Notes: generated from the sequence alone by a model not told the origin. A stretch of 64,000 nt of DNA from JAJRAN01 sp963827135 (GCA_963827135.1 CAWGZX010000003.1:1-64000), one strand, 5' to 3'. Counted from the first letter of the stretch, positions 33,718-43,510 are shown. Program-made: numbers and translations.

Positions 33718-36700
33718 ATGGGCAGATGCATGCCCCGAGCCAACGCATCCCTCTCCTCCGTCCTGAAGAGAAGAAATCGCCTTCAAGGCGATTCCTATGC
33801 GCAGGTCTCCTTCTCGGTCGTGGCCGTTCTCCTGCTCACGTTGGCTGGGGCTAGTGCCTTCCTCGCTAGCCAGGCCGATCGAGAAGCGGATGATGCCATG
33901 GCAAGGAGGACCAGTCTAGAGGAACTGTTCCGCTACTCATCCATGGTCGCTCCAGAGGTGGAGGAGCTCGCGTATCGCTCCGGGCTGAAGGCGTGCGAAG
34001 AGCTTCGTTCCTTGAACGAAACGCACCTCGAAGCCAGGTTCCAGGAATTAATGCTTGGAGAGCTGGAAAAAGCCTTTCCTCGTGAGAAAGGGGGAATGAG
34101 GGCCGAGCTCCTGCATAACTCGCTGCATCTTGATTTCCTGCGGCTTTCTCAGGGCGAGCAGATAGTCTCCGCCAGGAATGACGGCGCGGTCCTCTGGCGG
34201 TTGGAGAGCTCCCCCGCATACTTCACAATCACCGGCAACTTCTCCATTTCAATAATGAAGGGGGAAAGTAAGCTTACAGTCGACAAAGAGGTGACTAGGC
34301 ACATATACTTCCCGTCCCCGCTTCTGCTGGATAGGCTCGAGTCCTTCGAAAGGAGCGTCACAGGGGGCAAGAACCGTCTTGAGAATCTGGTTCGCTACGA
34401 GCTCTCTTCTTTGGCGCAATGGCGCGCGCTATGCGGATGGGGCGCGAGCATGGCGTCGGGCGAAAAAACCACCTCCTTCCTTCTGACCGAGGACGATGCA
34501 CGGAAGGCTCTGGAACTTGCGCTGATAACCGTCGAGATGGAATGCTTCGGGTCCTTCGACCAAGCCTCTGCGGACGAGGTCCTGGAGGGATTTCCCTGCC
34601 CCATGGACGCTGCCGAGCTCTCCTCCATTCTACAACGAGGGGAGAGGTATGACCCTGCAGACGTTTTTCTCGCGCTCAACGGGGCCATCGAGCTCGATGT
34701 CAGGAAGGTCCTGGCCCAAGCGCTCTACGCTTCGATCGACGTCATCGCCCTGAGGTGGCTGGATTACCTGCGGGTCATCGACCTATCGGAGCTCATGAAA
34801 GGATTGGCCATAGGCGCGTCGGTCGCCATGAACGACGCTCTTGCCACCGTCACGGGCGTGGACAATCTGCAAAGGGCATCGATGGATTGGATCAACGGCC
34901 GCCTGGAGGAGTCCGAATATTCCGAGGAAGAATATCGCTGGGTCAACTACGCTTCAATGGATGCCATGGTGCTCTTACCGCATCGAACCTACGTCTTCCG
35001 CAATTATGAGGGGAAGGAGATGACCGCCGACCTGGGAGGCTACCAAGGTCTGGATTTCCCGTCCCTGGATGTGCTATACCAGGATTGCTGGAAGGATTTC
35101 ATGGTCGAGTTTAGGGATGGCTCCTTCAGCACCGGGAACGTCATCCAAGAGTTCGTCGGGACCATCGCCGAGGCCATTGCCGAAGACTGGAAGGTCCAAT
35201 CAAGCAGGATCGTCCTCGATCCGTTCGATGACCGCTCCATGATGGAAGAGGTGGAGCAGGCCGTACTGTCGTCTCTCATCTCGGCCGACGATTGGTTCCC
35301 TGATTGCCAAGCGCGAGCCTGGGAAGGATTACCTCAGAATGACCCTCTGGGCCAATCTCTCGTGGATTTCATCGATGCCGAATGGCAGGAGGCTTTCCAT
35401 ATGGCAGAGGCTGTTGACGCGGCCGTCGATTCCCTCTCCGAGCGTCTGGTAAGGGAAGCCCTAACGACGAATGGCATCTTCGAAGAGGGATTGGCCCAAG
35501 GCTATGCTGAGATCGTCTCCCACGATATCAAGAATGATCCATCATGGGGTGCTGAGGACAAAGTGCAGGAAGCGTTCACCAGCAACTTGAGGGGGAGTCT
35601 GATCATCCTCACAGAGGTTTTCGGCAACATCACTCTCCCTCAGTCGAAGGTCCAGCTTCGCGATGCCTTGGTCGCTTTCTCACAAGGGGCGATAGATGGC
35701 GTACCAGGCGTTAGTTGGGCAATTTCGGACGCGTGCTCCAAGATGCTGGAGGACGCCTCGCTCGCCTCCGGGCTGAGGGCGGATCGCTATTGGGCCACCC
35801 CAGCTCCCGACATAATCGACCTTCAGCTTGCCGGAGGCAGGCATGCCATGGAGAAGCTTCAACCCGAGCTCCGATTGCCGTGGACTCAGGACCCTGGCTC
35901 TCTTCAGATCGAGATCATCTCACCCCTCGAAGATTATGGCTCCGAGGGCCAAGCCAATACCCATCTGACCGAGCCTGGAAACGCCTCCTTCGCAGCCTAC
36001 CAATCATCGTTCAAGGTCCTCCTCACAGGCACGGTGGGCGTTACTCTCGCCTGCTCAGGGGACCTCTCCAAGCTGATCGCTGTGGCCTCGAAGACAAGCG
36101 CCTCCTCCGAGATGCCGATCGCGCTAGGCACTTCCTTCACCTGCTCGTCAGCATGGCCGCTGCAAGGCGTCGACTACACCCCCACCTTTACCTTGGATGG
36201 TGAGCTGGGAAGGACCTTCATGAGGCTGTGGAACGGGCTCACGGTCGCGCTCGGATGGCTGACCGGCACCGCCAGTGCCGTCTTCAATCTATTGCAGGAG
36301 CTAGTAACAGACCTTGTCTCCTATGCCGCCCAGACCGTTCAAGCGATATCCGATATCCTCGTTGCCATCGTCCAGGAGGTGCGGGACCTCATCGATGGCG
36401 CCATCGGCTCCCTCATCGGCTGGATGGCGGATGCCCTGGTGGACTTGATCGGGTCCCGAAGCATTAAGCTGGAATTCGCAGGGATGACGATCGTCTTCGA
36501 TCTGTCGGCCACGGACATCTTCCTCGGCCGCTCCAAGGAGTACGTCCGGGTGACGGCATCGACCTGCCTGCTGGGGGCGCAGCTGACCATCCAGGCCAGG
36601 TTCGTGGACATATACCGCCAGGGGCCGGACGTGATCACCAACATGTCCTTGTCAGGTAAGGATTGGAGGGCAGAATGCCTCCTCGATCCACGGATGATGG

Positions 36701-37995
36701 TGATGGACCACTTCGTCGAGATACGCGGGCGCTTCCAGGACCTTATGCTAGAGCTCAATATGCCCGAGGTCGTGGCATATGACAAGCGCACCCTGCGGCT
36801 TTCGGACGTGCCTGGCCTAGGGCAGGCGCTGTCGCGCATCCCTCTGCCAATACCTGGGCTCCTCGCCTCTATAGACCTCGGACTGGAGGTCAGGTACGAC
36901 AGCCCAATCTCCAACCATATGGTGATCAACGAGGTCGAGCTGAACCCTCCGGGCTCCGACCAGGGAAGGGAATGGGTCGAGCTCTACAATCCTTCGAACC
37001 AACCCATCGACCTGATCGGATGGACATTGCGGACCGCGCATGGGGACCAAACCGTCTCCCAGATCGGCGATTCAACCCTCGAGCCCAAGTCGCACCTCAT
37101 CGTTATGTTCTTAGGTCAGTCACTGGACAATGGTGGCGAGGCCGGCTACCCCTTGGGGGAGTCCATCGCTCTGATCAGCTCCGAGGGGAAAAAGGTGGAT
37201 TCCGTCCCATACATCAGCGACCATTACAACGATGCCCGGACCTGGCAGAGGACCTTCGACGCCGCCGATCGCTGGGGATTCCAAGATTCCACGAGGGACG
37301 GCCCGAACGCTCTCCTTGCGGTCGACTATAACGACATCGAACAGCTGGAGAGGGCTCTCGCCGATGCTGTGGCCAGGGCATTCGCTATGTTGGGAGATGT
37401 CGAGCTGGACCTCGACTCATTGGCAGAGATGTTGCAAGCAGCGATCAACGAGGTCGTGGACACGATCATCGAGGTGATATCGCGCTCAATCGTCGAGATG
37501 TCCCTCTTCATCGAGGTGGGGCTACAGGACTACTCTCAGTCGTTCACCGGCACGATACGGCTCTCGCTGCTGATCACAGGGGAGGGTGTGAGGGACGTGC
37601 TCCTCTGGGTCGCTGATACGATAAGGACCGCCATCGCCGACCTGCTCAATCCGACCGCAGTGGTGCCGAGGGCTCATTCCATCGGTGAGGTGCTGGACGA
37701 CGTATACCTGCGTCTCGGGGTCTTTGGCACCGCAGGCCTGCCCAAGCTCATATCCTCGGCCATCTCAGCGCAACGCTTCAATTTCGGAGCCAACATCGAG
37801 CTCAATCTAGCCTCCCTGCTCCCAAGCACGAAAGGAGGCGGCAATGGGACGATGGGCTTCGGAGTGCTTTTCGAGGGAGTGCCCGGAGGGCTGCTGCGCT
37901 CCACCTACCCTGTGGACGCGGACCAGCTTGTCGACGTCTGGCTGATCAGAGCCAGATTGCACCAGGTCCAGGAGGGGGCTCCTATGTCGCCATGA
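33718..37995 (+). CDS. Giant membrane-anchored surface protein with lamin-tail-like domain
   Basis: About 1425 residues. One N-terminal transmembrane helix (VSFSVVAVLLLTLAGASAFL) is followed by a very long acidic extracytoplasmic region. A lamin-tail (LTD) type fold is visible near residues 1085-1190 (VINEVELNPPGSDQGREWVE, GWTLRTAHGDQT). A stretch of amphipathic helices (VFNLLQELVTDLVSYAAQTV and on) lies near residues 860-930. Starts at TTG 33664, ATG 33718 and ATG 33730 are all possible; none has a strong Shine-Dalgarno. Probably a cell-surface or cell-envelope protein; no enzyme motif seen. Confidence 0.75.
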   Translation: MGRCMPRANASLSSVLKRRNRLQGDSYAQVSFSVVAVLLLTLAGASAFLASQADREADDAMARRTSLEELFRYSSMVAPEVEELAYRSGLKACEELRSLNETHLEARFQELMLGELEKAFPREKGGMRAELLHNSLHLDFLRLSQGEQIVSARNDGAVLWRLESSPAYFTITGNFSISIMKGESKLTVDKEVTRHIYFPSPLLLDRLESFERSVTGGKNRLENLVRYELSSLAQWRALCGWGASMASGEKTTSFLLTEDDARKALELALITVEMECFGSFDQASADEVLEGFPCPMDAAELSSILQRGERYDPADVFLALNGAIELDVRKVLAQALYASIDVIALRWLDYLRVIDLSELMKGLAIGASVAMNDALATVTGVDNLQRASMDWINGRLEESEYSEEEYRWVNYASMDAMVLLPHRTYVFRNYEGKEMTADLGGYQGLDFPSLDVLYQDCWKDFMVEFRDGSFSTGNVIQEFVGTIAEAIAEDWKVQSSRIVLDPFDDRSMMEEVEQAVLSSLISADDWFPDCQARAWEGLPQNDPLGQSLVDFIDAEWQEAFHMAEAVDAAVDSLSERLVREALTTNGIFEEGLAQGYAEIVSHDIKNDPSWGAEDKVQEAFTSNLRGSLIILTEVFGNITLPQSKVQLRDALVAFSQGAIDGVPGVSWAISDACSKMLEDASLASGLRADRYWATPAPDIIDLQLAGGRHAMEKLQPELRLPWTQDPGSLQIEIISPLEDYGSEGQANTHLTEPGNASFAAYQSSFKVLLTGTVGVTLACSGDLSKLIAVASKTSASSEMPIALGTSFTCSSAWPLQGVDYTPTFTLDGELGRTFMRLWNGLTVALGWLTGTASAVFNLLQELVTDLVSYAAQTVQAISDILVAIVQEVRDLIDGAIGSLIGWMADALVDLIGSRSIKLEFAGMTIVFDLSATDIFLGRSKEYVRVTASTCLLGAQLTIQARFVDIYRQGPDVITNMSLSGKDWRAECLLDPRMMVMDHFVEIRGRFQDLMLELNMPEVVAYDKRTLRLSDVPGLGQALSRIPLPIPGLLASIDLGLEVRYDSPISNHMVINEVELNPPGSDQGREWVELYNPSNQPIDLIGWTLRTAHGDQTVSQIGDSTLEPKSHLIVMFLGQSLDNGGEAGYPLGESIALISSEGKKVDSVPYISDHYNDARTWQRTFDAADRWGFQDSTRDGPNALLAVDYNDIEQLERALADAVARAFAMLGDVELDLDSLAEMLQAAINEVVDTIIEVISRSIVEMSLFIEVGLQDYSQSFTGTIRLSLLITGEGVRDVLLWVADTIRTAIADLLNPTAVVPRAHSIGEVLDDVYLRLGVFGTAGLPKLISSAISAQRFNFGANIELNLASLLPSTKGGGNGTMGFGVLFEGVPGGLLRSTYPVDADQLVDVWLIRARLHQVQEGAPMSP

Positions 37996-38053
37996 ATTCC
38001 CTCCAAAGGTCGATGATATTGTTATTATATGCTGAGCAAATACCGCTGGTCAT

Positions 38054-39388
38054 ATGGTAGCAGGGCAATGGGCCTCGGCATTCGGGGCGGAAACATCCGA
38101 ATGGCTCTCCACCTATGGTTGGCCCCTGCTGCTGCTCTTCATGCTGTTCGTCATCTGTCTCTACATCTGGTCCTATCTCAATAAGAACCTGGAGAGGATG
38201 AAGCGCATCGACTCCGATTACCTCGATTCCGATGTCGTCGAGTACCTGGGACGGATGACCAAGGCCATAATGATCATCGTTCTCCTCTTCGTACTGGCCT
38301 ACGTTCTGACACTGATCTGGCCCGAGTTCAACGACCAGGTCTGGGAGCCCTACCTGGGCATCTTCATCCAGATCGTGATAATCATCATGGTCCTGATCTT
38401 CGCTGGTCTGATCGTCAAGGTGCTTAGGCACTTCTCCCGGCGCTCTAGGATGACTGGTAAAGGTGGCAAGGCGAGGTCGGGGAGCACAGTGGAGTTCACC
38501 AGCCTGCTGCTCTCGTACGTGGTGTACATCGCCGCGGCGGTCGTGGTGGTAATCTTCCTCCTTGCCTTCTTCGCCGATGTTGATGCGATAGACTGGCTTT
38601 CGGATTTCTGGAACAACGAGAATAATGCTGCTCGAATCGAGGCATTGGTGATATTCCTGGTCGCGGTCATTCTCGTGACTCGTCTATCCAACGCGATCTT
38701 CGAGGACTACAAGTTCCGGACCAAGAAGTTCAACCCTCAGGTAATCGACCTTTTCAAGTCGCTGGTTCGCAACGCGCTGTACCTGATCGCCATCCTGGTC
38801 TCGATCTTCATGCTTTTCGCGATCATGGGGCTGCAAGAGGTCGGCTTGGTGCTCGTTGTGATCATCGTCGTCTTCATCTGCCTGGTGATAGCCCTCTCCT
38901 ATGCTACGGTCAAGAACATCATCGCCGGGCTGGCGATAATGAACGCGGACATCTTCAACGTCGGAGAGAAGATCAAGCTGGGCAAGGACCTGGTGTGCGA
39001 GGTGGTGGAGAAGAACCTCATATTCACCAAGGTGCGGACAGAGGATGGGGAGACGGTCAACGTTCCCAACAGCGAGATCATCTCCGAGAATGTCCTCAAC
39101 TACAGCCGCTCGGTGGCGCATGGCATCTGGATCAGCTTCGACCTCCCGTCAAGGATACGACACGATGAGGTCGAGAGGCTGGTAAAGCGGGCGGTTGCCA
39201 AGGTCGACGGCCTGATGAAAGAGCCTGCCCCGGAGATATTCGCACGTGACCTGGTTGGGAGCAAGATGAGATACCAGGTGAACGCCTATGTGCTGGACGC
39301 GCTCAAGGCCAAGCGGGTGCGCTCTGACCTCATCTTCAGCATACAGGAGGAGCTGGCAAGTGATGAGAAGATATCCTTCCTCGATTGA
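38054..39388 (+). CDS. MscS-family mechanosensitive channel
   Basis: 444 residues with about five or six transmembrane helices, then the MscS beta domain (ADIFNVGEKIKLGKDLVCEV, TEDGETVNVPNSEIISENV). The pore-lining helix with small residues is YATVKNIIAGLAI. The C-terminal alpha/beta domain ends about residue 440. It opens under membrane tension to release solutes on hypo-osmotic shock. TATA-like TTATTATATGC lies 25-35 nt before the ATG. Confidence 0.88.
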   Translation: MVAGQWASAFGAETSEWLSTYGWPLLLLFMLFVICLYIWSYLNKNLERMKRIDSDYLDSDVVEYLGRMTKAIMIIVLLFVLAYVLTLIWPEFNDQVWEPYLGIFIQIVIIIMVLIFAGLIVKVLRHFSRRSRMTGKGGKARSGSTVEFTSLLLSYVVYIAAAVVVVIFLLAFFADVDAIDWLSDFWNNENNAARIEALVIFLVAVILVTRLSNAIFEDYKFRTKKFNPQVIDLFKSLVRNALYLIAILVSIFMLFAIMGLQEVGLVLVVIIVVFICLVIALSYATVKNIIAGLAIMNADIFNVGEKIKLGKDLVCEVVEKNLIFTKVRTEDGETVNVPNSEIISENVLNYSRSVAHGIWISFDLPSRIRHDEVERLVKRAVAKVDGLMKEPAPEIFARDLVGSKMRYQVNAYVLDALKAKRVRSDLIFSIQEELASDEKISFLD

Positions 39389-39394
39389 TCCCCC

Positions 39395-40657
39395 TCACTC
39401 GATGCTCTCCTGCCCCTGCATGTAGGGCCTGAGTATCTCGGGTATGGTGATGCTCCCGTCCTGGTTCTGATAGTTCTCCATTATCCCGACCATGGTCCTG
39501 GGAAGGGCTACGCCCGAGCCGTTGAGGGTGTGCAGGAACTCGCTCTTGAGGTGCGGCTCGCGTCTGAACTTGACCCTCGCCCTCCGCGCCTGGAAATCGG
39601 TGAAGCAAGAGCATGATGAGCACTCCAGCCACATGTTGGTACCGGGCGCCTGCACCTCGATGTCGTAGGTCTTGGCACTGGCGAAACCCATGTCCCCTGT
39701 GCATAGAAGCAGGACATGATATGGAAGGCCCAGTAACCGGAAGACGTCCTCGGCGTCGTTGGTCAGCGATTCCAGCTCGGCATAGGAGCCCTCCGGCGCC
39801 ACGAACTTGACCAGCTCCACCTTATTGAACTCATGCACCCTGATGATCCCGCGCATCTCCGCATGCCGTCCCGCCTCCCTCCTGAAGGAAGGCAGGTAGG
39901 CGGTGAGGTAGACCGGGAGCTGGTCCATCTCCAGGATCTCGTCCTGGAGCAAGTTGGTCAAAGGCACCTCCGCCGTCGGGTTCAGCCAGAGGTCGTCCCT
40001 CTCGCACCAGTACATGTCGTCCTTCATCTTGGGATACTGGCCGGTGCCGATGACCGCCGCCCGGTTCACCACCACCGGAGGGAAGATCTCCAGGTAGCCC
40101 TGGTTCCGGTGCAGGTCGAGCATGAAGTTGATCATCGCCCTCTCCAAGCGTGCCCCGTCCCCCTTCAGCGCGTAGAAGCCGCTGCCAGCTACCTTGGCGC
40201 CGCGCTTGAAGTCAATGATGTCCAGCTCTTCGCCCAAGACGATATGGTCCTTGGGGATGAAGTCGAACTGGCGCAGGTCCCCTCCTTCCCTCATCAGGAC
40301 GTTGTCCGCAGAGCTTGAGCCGACCGGTACCGTCGCATCAGGGATGTTGGGGATGTTGAGCACTATCTCGGTACGGGACTCCTCCAGGCTGGCCGCGCGA
40401 GCGTCGAGCTCGGAGATGCGGGTCGCGACCTCCTTCATCTCCGCGATCCTCTTCCTCTTCTCCTCGTCCTTGAGCTTGGGTATCTGTTCCGCGACCTGGT
40501 TCCGGTGGCGCTTGAGCTGGTTAGAATCCTCGATGATCTTGCGCCATTCGCCGTCCACGGACAGGAACTGCTCCAGTATCTCATCGGTATAGTTGCGGTT
40601 CCTGAGCATGGTCCTGATCTGCTCCGGGTTCTTGCGGATTACGTCCACGTCGAGCAT
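39395..40657 (-). CDS. serS: Seryl-tRNA synthetase
   Basis: 420 residues, class II synthetase of the standard (bacterial/eukaryotic-like) type, not the rare methanogenic type. An N-terminal coiled-coil tRNA-binding arm (residues about 30-105) is followed by the catalytic domain with motif 2 (FRREAGRHAEMRGIIRVHEF) and motif 3 (NGSGVALPRTMVGIMENYQ). It also serves selenocysteine tRNA in species that have it; nothing here shows this. It is the last gene of a minus-strand run after rnp4 and the YhbY-like gene. Confidence 0.95.
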   Translation of the reverse strand: MLDVDVIRKNPEQIRTMLRNRNYTDEILEQFLSVDGEWRKIIEDSNQLKRHRNQVAEQIPKLKDEEKRKRIAEMKEVATRISELDARAASLEESRTEIVLNIPNIPDATVPVGSSSADNVLMREGGDLRQFDFIPKDHIVLGEELDIIDFKRGAKVAGSGFYALKGDGARLERAMINFMLDLHRNQGYLEIFPPVVVNRAAVIGTGQYPKMKDDMYWCERDDLWLNPTAEVPLTNLLQDEILEMDQLPVYLTAYLPSFRREAGRHAEMRGIIRVHEFNKVELVKFVAPEGSYAELESLTNDAEDVFRLLGLPYHVLLLCTGDMGFASAKTYDIEVQAPGTNMWLECSSCSCFTDFQARRARVKFRREPHLKSEFLHTLNGSGVALPRTMVGIMENYQNQDGSITIPEILRPYMQGQESIE

Positions 40658-40768
40658 GGCTCTCCAACCAATTCAGCAAGAACCGCCTTTCCCACCATAA
40701 ATCCTTTGGTCATCGACATGCTGGCCCACCCGGAAGCCATGGCGCGCAATAGCGGAGAACTGGCCAGA

Positions 40769-41044
40769 CTATTTCGCGACCATCCTGCGGTCGCATAGAA
40801 GGATGGTATTGCCCCGGATCTCGATCAGCTCCGCCCCCGCCCTGGTGGCGAGCTCCTCGGCCATCTCCTTCTTCTTTTCCGATGACGAAGCGAGCACCTT
40901 GACCTTCACCAGGCGATGCACTTTCATCTGGATCATAAGCTCCTCGACAAGGCCATCGGTCACTCCCTCCTTTCCGATGTGCATGGTGGCCTTAAGTTCG
41001 GTGCCCTTCCCCTTCAGTTCCTTCTTTGTCAGCTTTTTCTCCAT
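40769..41044 (-). CDS. YhbY/CRM-domain RNA-binding protein
   Basis: About 91 residues of the CRM fold: LTKKELKGKGTELKATMHIG, GKEGVTDGLVEELM, VKVKVLASSSEKKKEMAEEL and the end ELIEIRGNTILLCDR. In bacteria it binds pre-50S particles; archaeal forms are thought to act in ribosome assembly. I chose ATG 41044, just after GGTGAGAGAA; an ATG eight codons earlier is the alternative. Its first about 53 nt overlap the 3' end of the RNase P gene in another frame. Confidence 0.85.
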   Translation of the reverse strand: MEKKLTKKELKGKGTELKATMHIGKEGVTDGLVEELMIQMKVHRLVKVKVLASSSEKKKEMAEELATRAGAELIEIRGNTILLCDRRMVAK

Positions 41045-41366
41045 TTCTCTCACCCTTGTTTCTGACATAGGGGCGGCGCCTTATAGAATCACAGGCGAGG
41101 CAATGCACCACCACCTTGCCATTGCGCAATCGCACCCTGCAGTTCCGACCCGGGAGGAGGAGCATCTGACAGCCATGGCAGTACAACGTGCCTTCTGGTA
41201 GAGCGGTGTTGGTGCGCATGCTCACTGCCCGAGCGAGCTGGAAATACCGCTTGCTCCTCTCCATATTGCCTGACATGCCCTCCGCCCTCGCTAGATTGAG
41301 CAGTACCGATATCCGTGCCTCGGCTATGTCCTTCATCTCCCGGTTGGATATCCTGCGCTTGGCCAA
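40992..41366 (-). CDS. rnp4: RNase P protein component 4 (Rpp21/Rpr2 family)
   Basis: 124 residues. The zinc ribbon is visible as LYCHGCQMLLLPGRNCRVR then VVHCLACDSIRRRPY, and the N-terminal helices (RISVLLNLARAEGMSGNMER) match archaeal RNase P subunit 4. It works with the RNase P RNA and other subunits in 5' tRNA maturation. The start is TTG at 41366 after AGGAAGGG. The tail past the zinc ribbon (about 25 charged residues) overlaps the YhbY-like gene, an unusually long overlap. Confidence 0.88.
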   Translation of the reverse strand: MAKRRISNREMKDIAEARISVLLNLARAEGMSGNMERSKRYFQLARAVSMRTNTALPEGTLYCHGCQMLLLPGRNCRVRLRNGKVVVHCLACDSIRRRPYVRNKGERNGEKADKEGTEGEGHRT

Positions 41367-41420
41367 CTCTGCCCTTCCTCAGCTTACCCGAACAAGTGGT
41401 ATGTTAAAACCCTTCCTCCA

Positions 41421-41822
41421 TCAGGGGAAGAAGAACCAGGCTTGGCATACGCTCTCGCCAGTGGGCTCATAATAAATCGTCAGGATGCACTGGGTGCCTA
41501 ACGGGACGTTCGGGAATTGGATGGTGCACTAGTCTCCAGCCTCGATAACGTCATTCATTCCTTGGTCTATGAGGTGGACCCACGCTCAATAATCAGGGGA
41601 AGAAATGTAATGGGTCTGGCCACCAAAAGCGTCCTCCAACGAGGAGGTCCACCACTCGATTGTCAGTGATAAAACCGCAATCCTCATATCTTGTCTCAGG
41701 ATAGAAGTCCGCAGTTCCTGCAATGGGGCATGTCCAAGCTTCCCTGTTGCCTGTATTGACTTGTTTCGCTGATAGAAGTTGGCTAGGTCTTTAGGGCGCG
41801 ATCGTCGAATTCTCTGCCGCAA
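41421..41822 (-). pseudogene. Decayed pilin-like or surface protein gene with two in-frame stops
   Basis: Within the 590-nt gap before rpl10e one minus-strand frame reads, across a TGA (41586-41588) and a TAG (41529-41531), into a segment with clear protein character: CTIQFPNVPLGTQCILTIYY then EPTGESVCQAWFFFP and a TGA at 41421. That C-terminus resembles the closing beta strands of archaellin-like or pilin-like proteins. The upstream part (41589-41822) is less convincing. The rest of the gap, 41823-41955, holds the rpl10e promoter and leader. Confidence 0.4.
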
Positions 41823-41893
41823 GGTTCATAAACCCCTTTTCTTGTGGGTGGTCAAGGATAGGGCGTTCGATTGAGGGCTCTGGGGTCGCTAAC

Positions 41894-41904
41894 GGTTATA
41901 TACC
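41894..41904 (+). promoter_or_regulatory. TATA box of rpl10e
   Basis: GGTTATATACC is a strong archaeal TATA match about 52 nt before the L10e ATG; AGGTGAT just before the ATG is the ribosome site. Confidence 0.55.
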
Positions 41905-41955
41905 CCAATCCTAATCTAGGCACCCTCTCAGTCACACTGAACAGGTGATAAAGAT

Positions 41956-42474
41956 ATGACACGCAAGCCGGCCAGGATGTACACGCAGATTAGGGGACAG
42001 GCCTACACTCGCAAGGAGTATATGGGAGGCGTCCCGGCGCCGCGCATCACCCAATTCGTTCTCGGCAACCCCAACGCCGACTTCCCCGTCGAGTTCACGC
42101 TCTGCGTCAAGGAGCTTTGCCAGATTCGCCACACCGCTCTGGAGGCAGCCCGTATCACGGCCAACCGCCTATTGACCAAGAAGGCTGGGGCGAACAACTA
42201 CTACCTCAAGATCCGGACATATCCGCACAACGTGCTGAGGGAGAACAAGCTAGCGACGGGCGCCGGCGCAGACCGTGTCTCCAGCGGTATGAGGGCAGCC
42301 TTCGGCAAGGCGATCGGCACCGCGGCCAGGGTCCAACCAGGGCAGCCAATAATCACCGTCCGCGTGCCGGCGAGCGCAGCCGCAGCGGCCAAGGAAGCGC
42401 TCTGGTCCGCTTCCCTGAAGCTCCCCACCCCCTGCTTCATCCGTGTGGAGAAGGGAAAAGAGCTCATGGTGTAA
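41956..42474 (+). CDS. rpl10e: Ribosomal protein L10e (uL16)
   Basis: 172 residues of the large ribosomal subunit. It begins MTRKPARMYTQIRGQAYTRK and has GAGADRVSSGMRAAFGKAIG and the C-terminal VRVPASAAAAAKEAL, all standard for archaeal L10e (uL16 family) that shapes the tRNA-entry corridor. It has its own strong TATA box and AGGTGAT ribosome site. The next gene, dph2, begins 37 nt later. Confidence 0.95.
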   Translation: MTRKPARMYTQIRGQAYTRKEYMGGVPAPRITQFVLGNPNADFPVEFTLCVKELCQIRHTALEAARITANRLLTKKAGANNYYLKIRTYPHNVLRENKLATGAGADRVSSGMRAAFGKAIGTAARVQPGQPIITVRVPASAAAAAKEALWSASLKLPTPCFIRVEKGKELMV

Positions 42475-42511
42475 GAAAACCCTTTAATCGTATCCCCTTC
42501 TTCTCATCCCG

Positions 42512-43510
42512 ATGATAGATTTCCATATCGCCGAGGTCGTCTCCTTCATCCAACGAAGGGAGGCCGACCTGGTCGCCCTCCAGTTCCCAGAGGGGCTCAA
42601 GGTCCACGCCATGGGCTTGGCCGAAGAGCTGGAACGGAGGACAGGATGCAAGTGCATCATACTGGGCGACCCTTGCTATGGCGCTTGCGACGTCAGCGTC
42701 AGCTACCGCGATGTTGCCGATGCCCTTGTCCACTTCGGCCATACTCCAATGCCAGACCTGGACGTCGGGGAGGACGTGTTCTTCGTCGAGGTCAGGCTGG
42801 AATATGGCATCGAGGACTTGCTGCCCCTCGCCCTCCCACGGATGAAGAAGCGGGTGGGCCTGGTGACCACACCTCAGCACCTGCAATGGCTGCCCAGGGT
42901 CCAAGCGTGGCTGCGGTCGAAGGACATCGATGGACTGATCGGGGAGGGGGATGCGAGGCTCAAGCACCCCGGGCAGGTCCTGGGCTGCAACGTCACCTCC
43001 GCCTCTTCGATAGCCAAGGATGTGGACCAGTTCCTATTCATCGGCTCTGGTGACTTCCATCCGTTGGCGGTGGCGATCGAGACGGGCAAGGAGGTTATCG
43101 TCCTCGACCCCTTGATGAGGGAGGTGCGAGATGTGGGCGAGCTCAAGGACCGAGTGCTCAGGCAAAGGTATGCCTCGATAGCATTGGCCCAGGAGGCGGG
43201 CAGCTTCGGCATCCTCATCTCCACCAAGCCCGGACAGCGGCGGCGCGTGCTGGCCATGCGACTGAGGTCCTTGATCGAGGAGAAGGGGAGGAGGGCTTCC
43301 ATCATCGCCATGGACAACGTGGCTCCCGATCAGCTCCTGGCGTTCAAGGTCGACGCCTTCGTCTCCACCGCGTGCCCGCGGATAGCCATCGATGACGCTT
43401 TGCGCTACAAGAGGCCGATGCTCACACCCATCGAGCTCGAGGTGGCGCTCGGTCTCAGAGCGTGGGAGGACTACGCGTTCGACAGCATCCTCGCCGGCTC
43501 AGAAAAGTAG
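42512..43510 (+). CDS. dph2: Diphthamide synthase Dph2 (archaeal type)
   Basis: 332 residues. This noncanonical radical SAM enzyme moves the 3-amino-3-carboxypropyl group of SAM to a histidine of elongation factor 2. The three cluster-binding cysteines are placed as expected, one per domain: Cys59 in GDPCYGACD, Cys159 in VLGCNVTSA and Cys288 in STACPRIAID. It works as a homodimer in archaea. It ends in TAG directly followed by the ATG of the next gene in the same frame. Confidence 0.92.
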   Translation: MIDFHIAEVVSFIQRREADLVALQFPEGLKVHAMGLAEELERRTGCKCIILGDPCYGACDVSVSYRDVADALVHFGHTPMPDLDVGEDVFFVEVRLEYGIEDLLPLALPRMKKRVGLVTTPQHLQWLPRVQAWLRSKDIDGLIGEGDARLKHPGQVLGCNVTSASSIAKDVDQFLFIGSGDFHPLAVAIETGKEVIVLDPLMREVRDVGELKDRVLRQRYASIALAQEAGSFGILISTKPGQRRRVLAMRLRSLIEEKGRRASIIAMDNVAPDQLLAFKVDAFVSTACPRIAIDDALRYKRPMLTPIELEVALGLRAWEDYAFDSILAGSEK

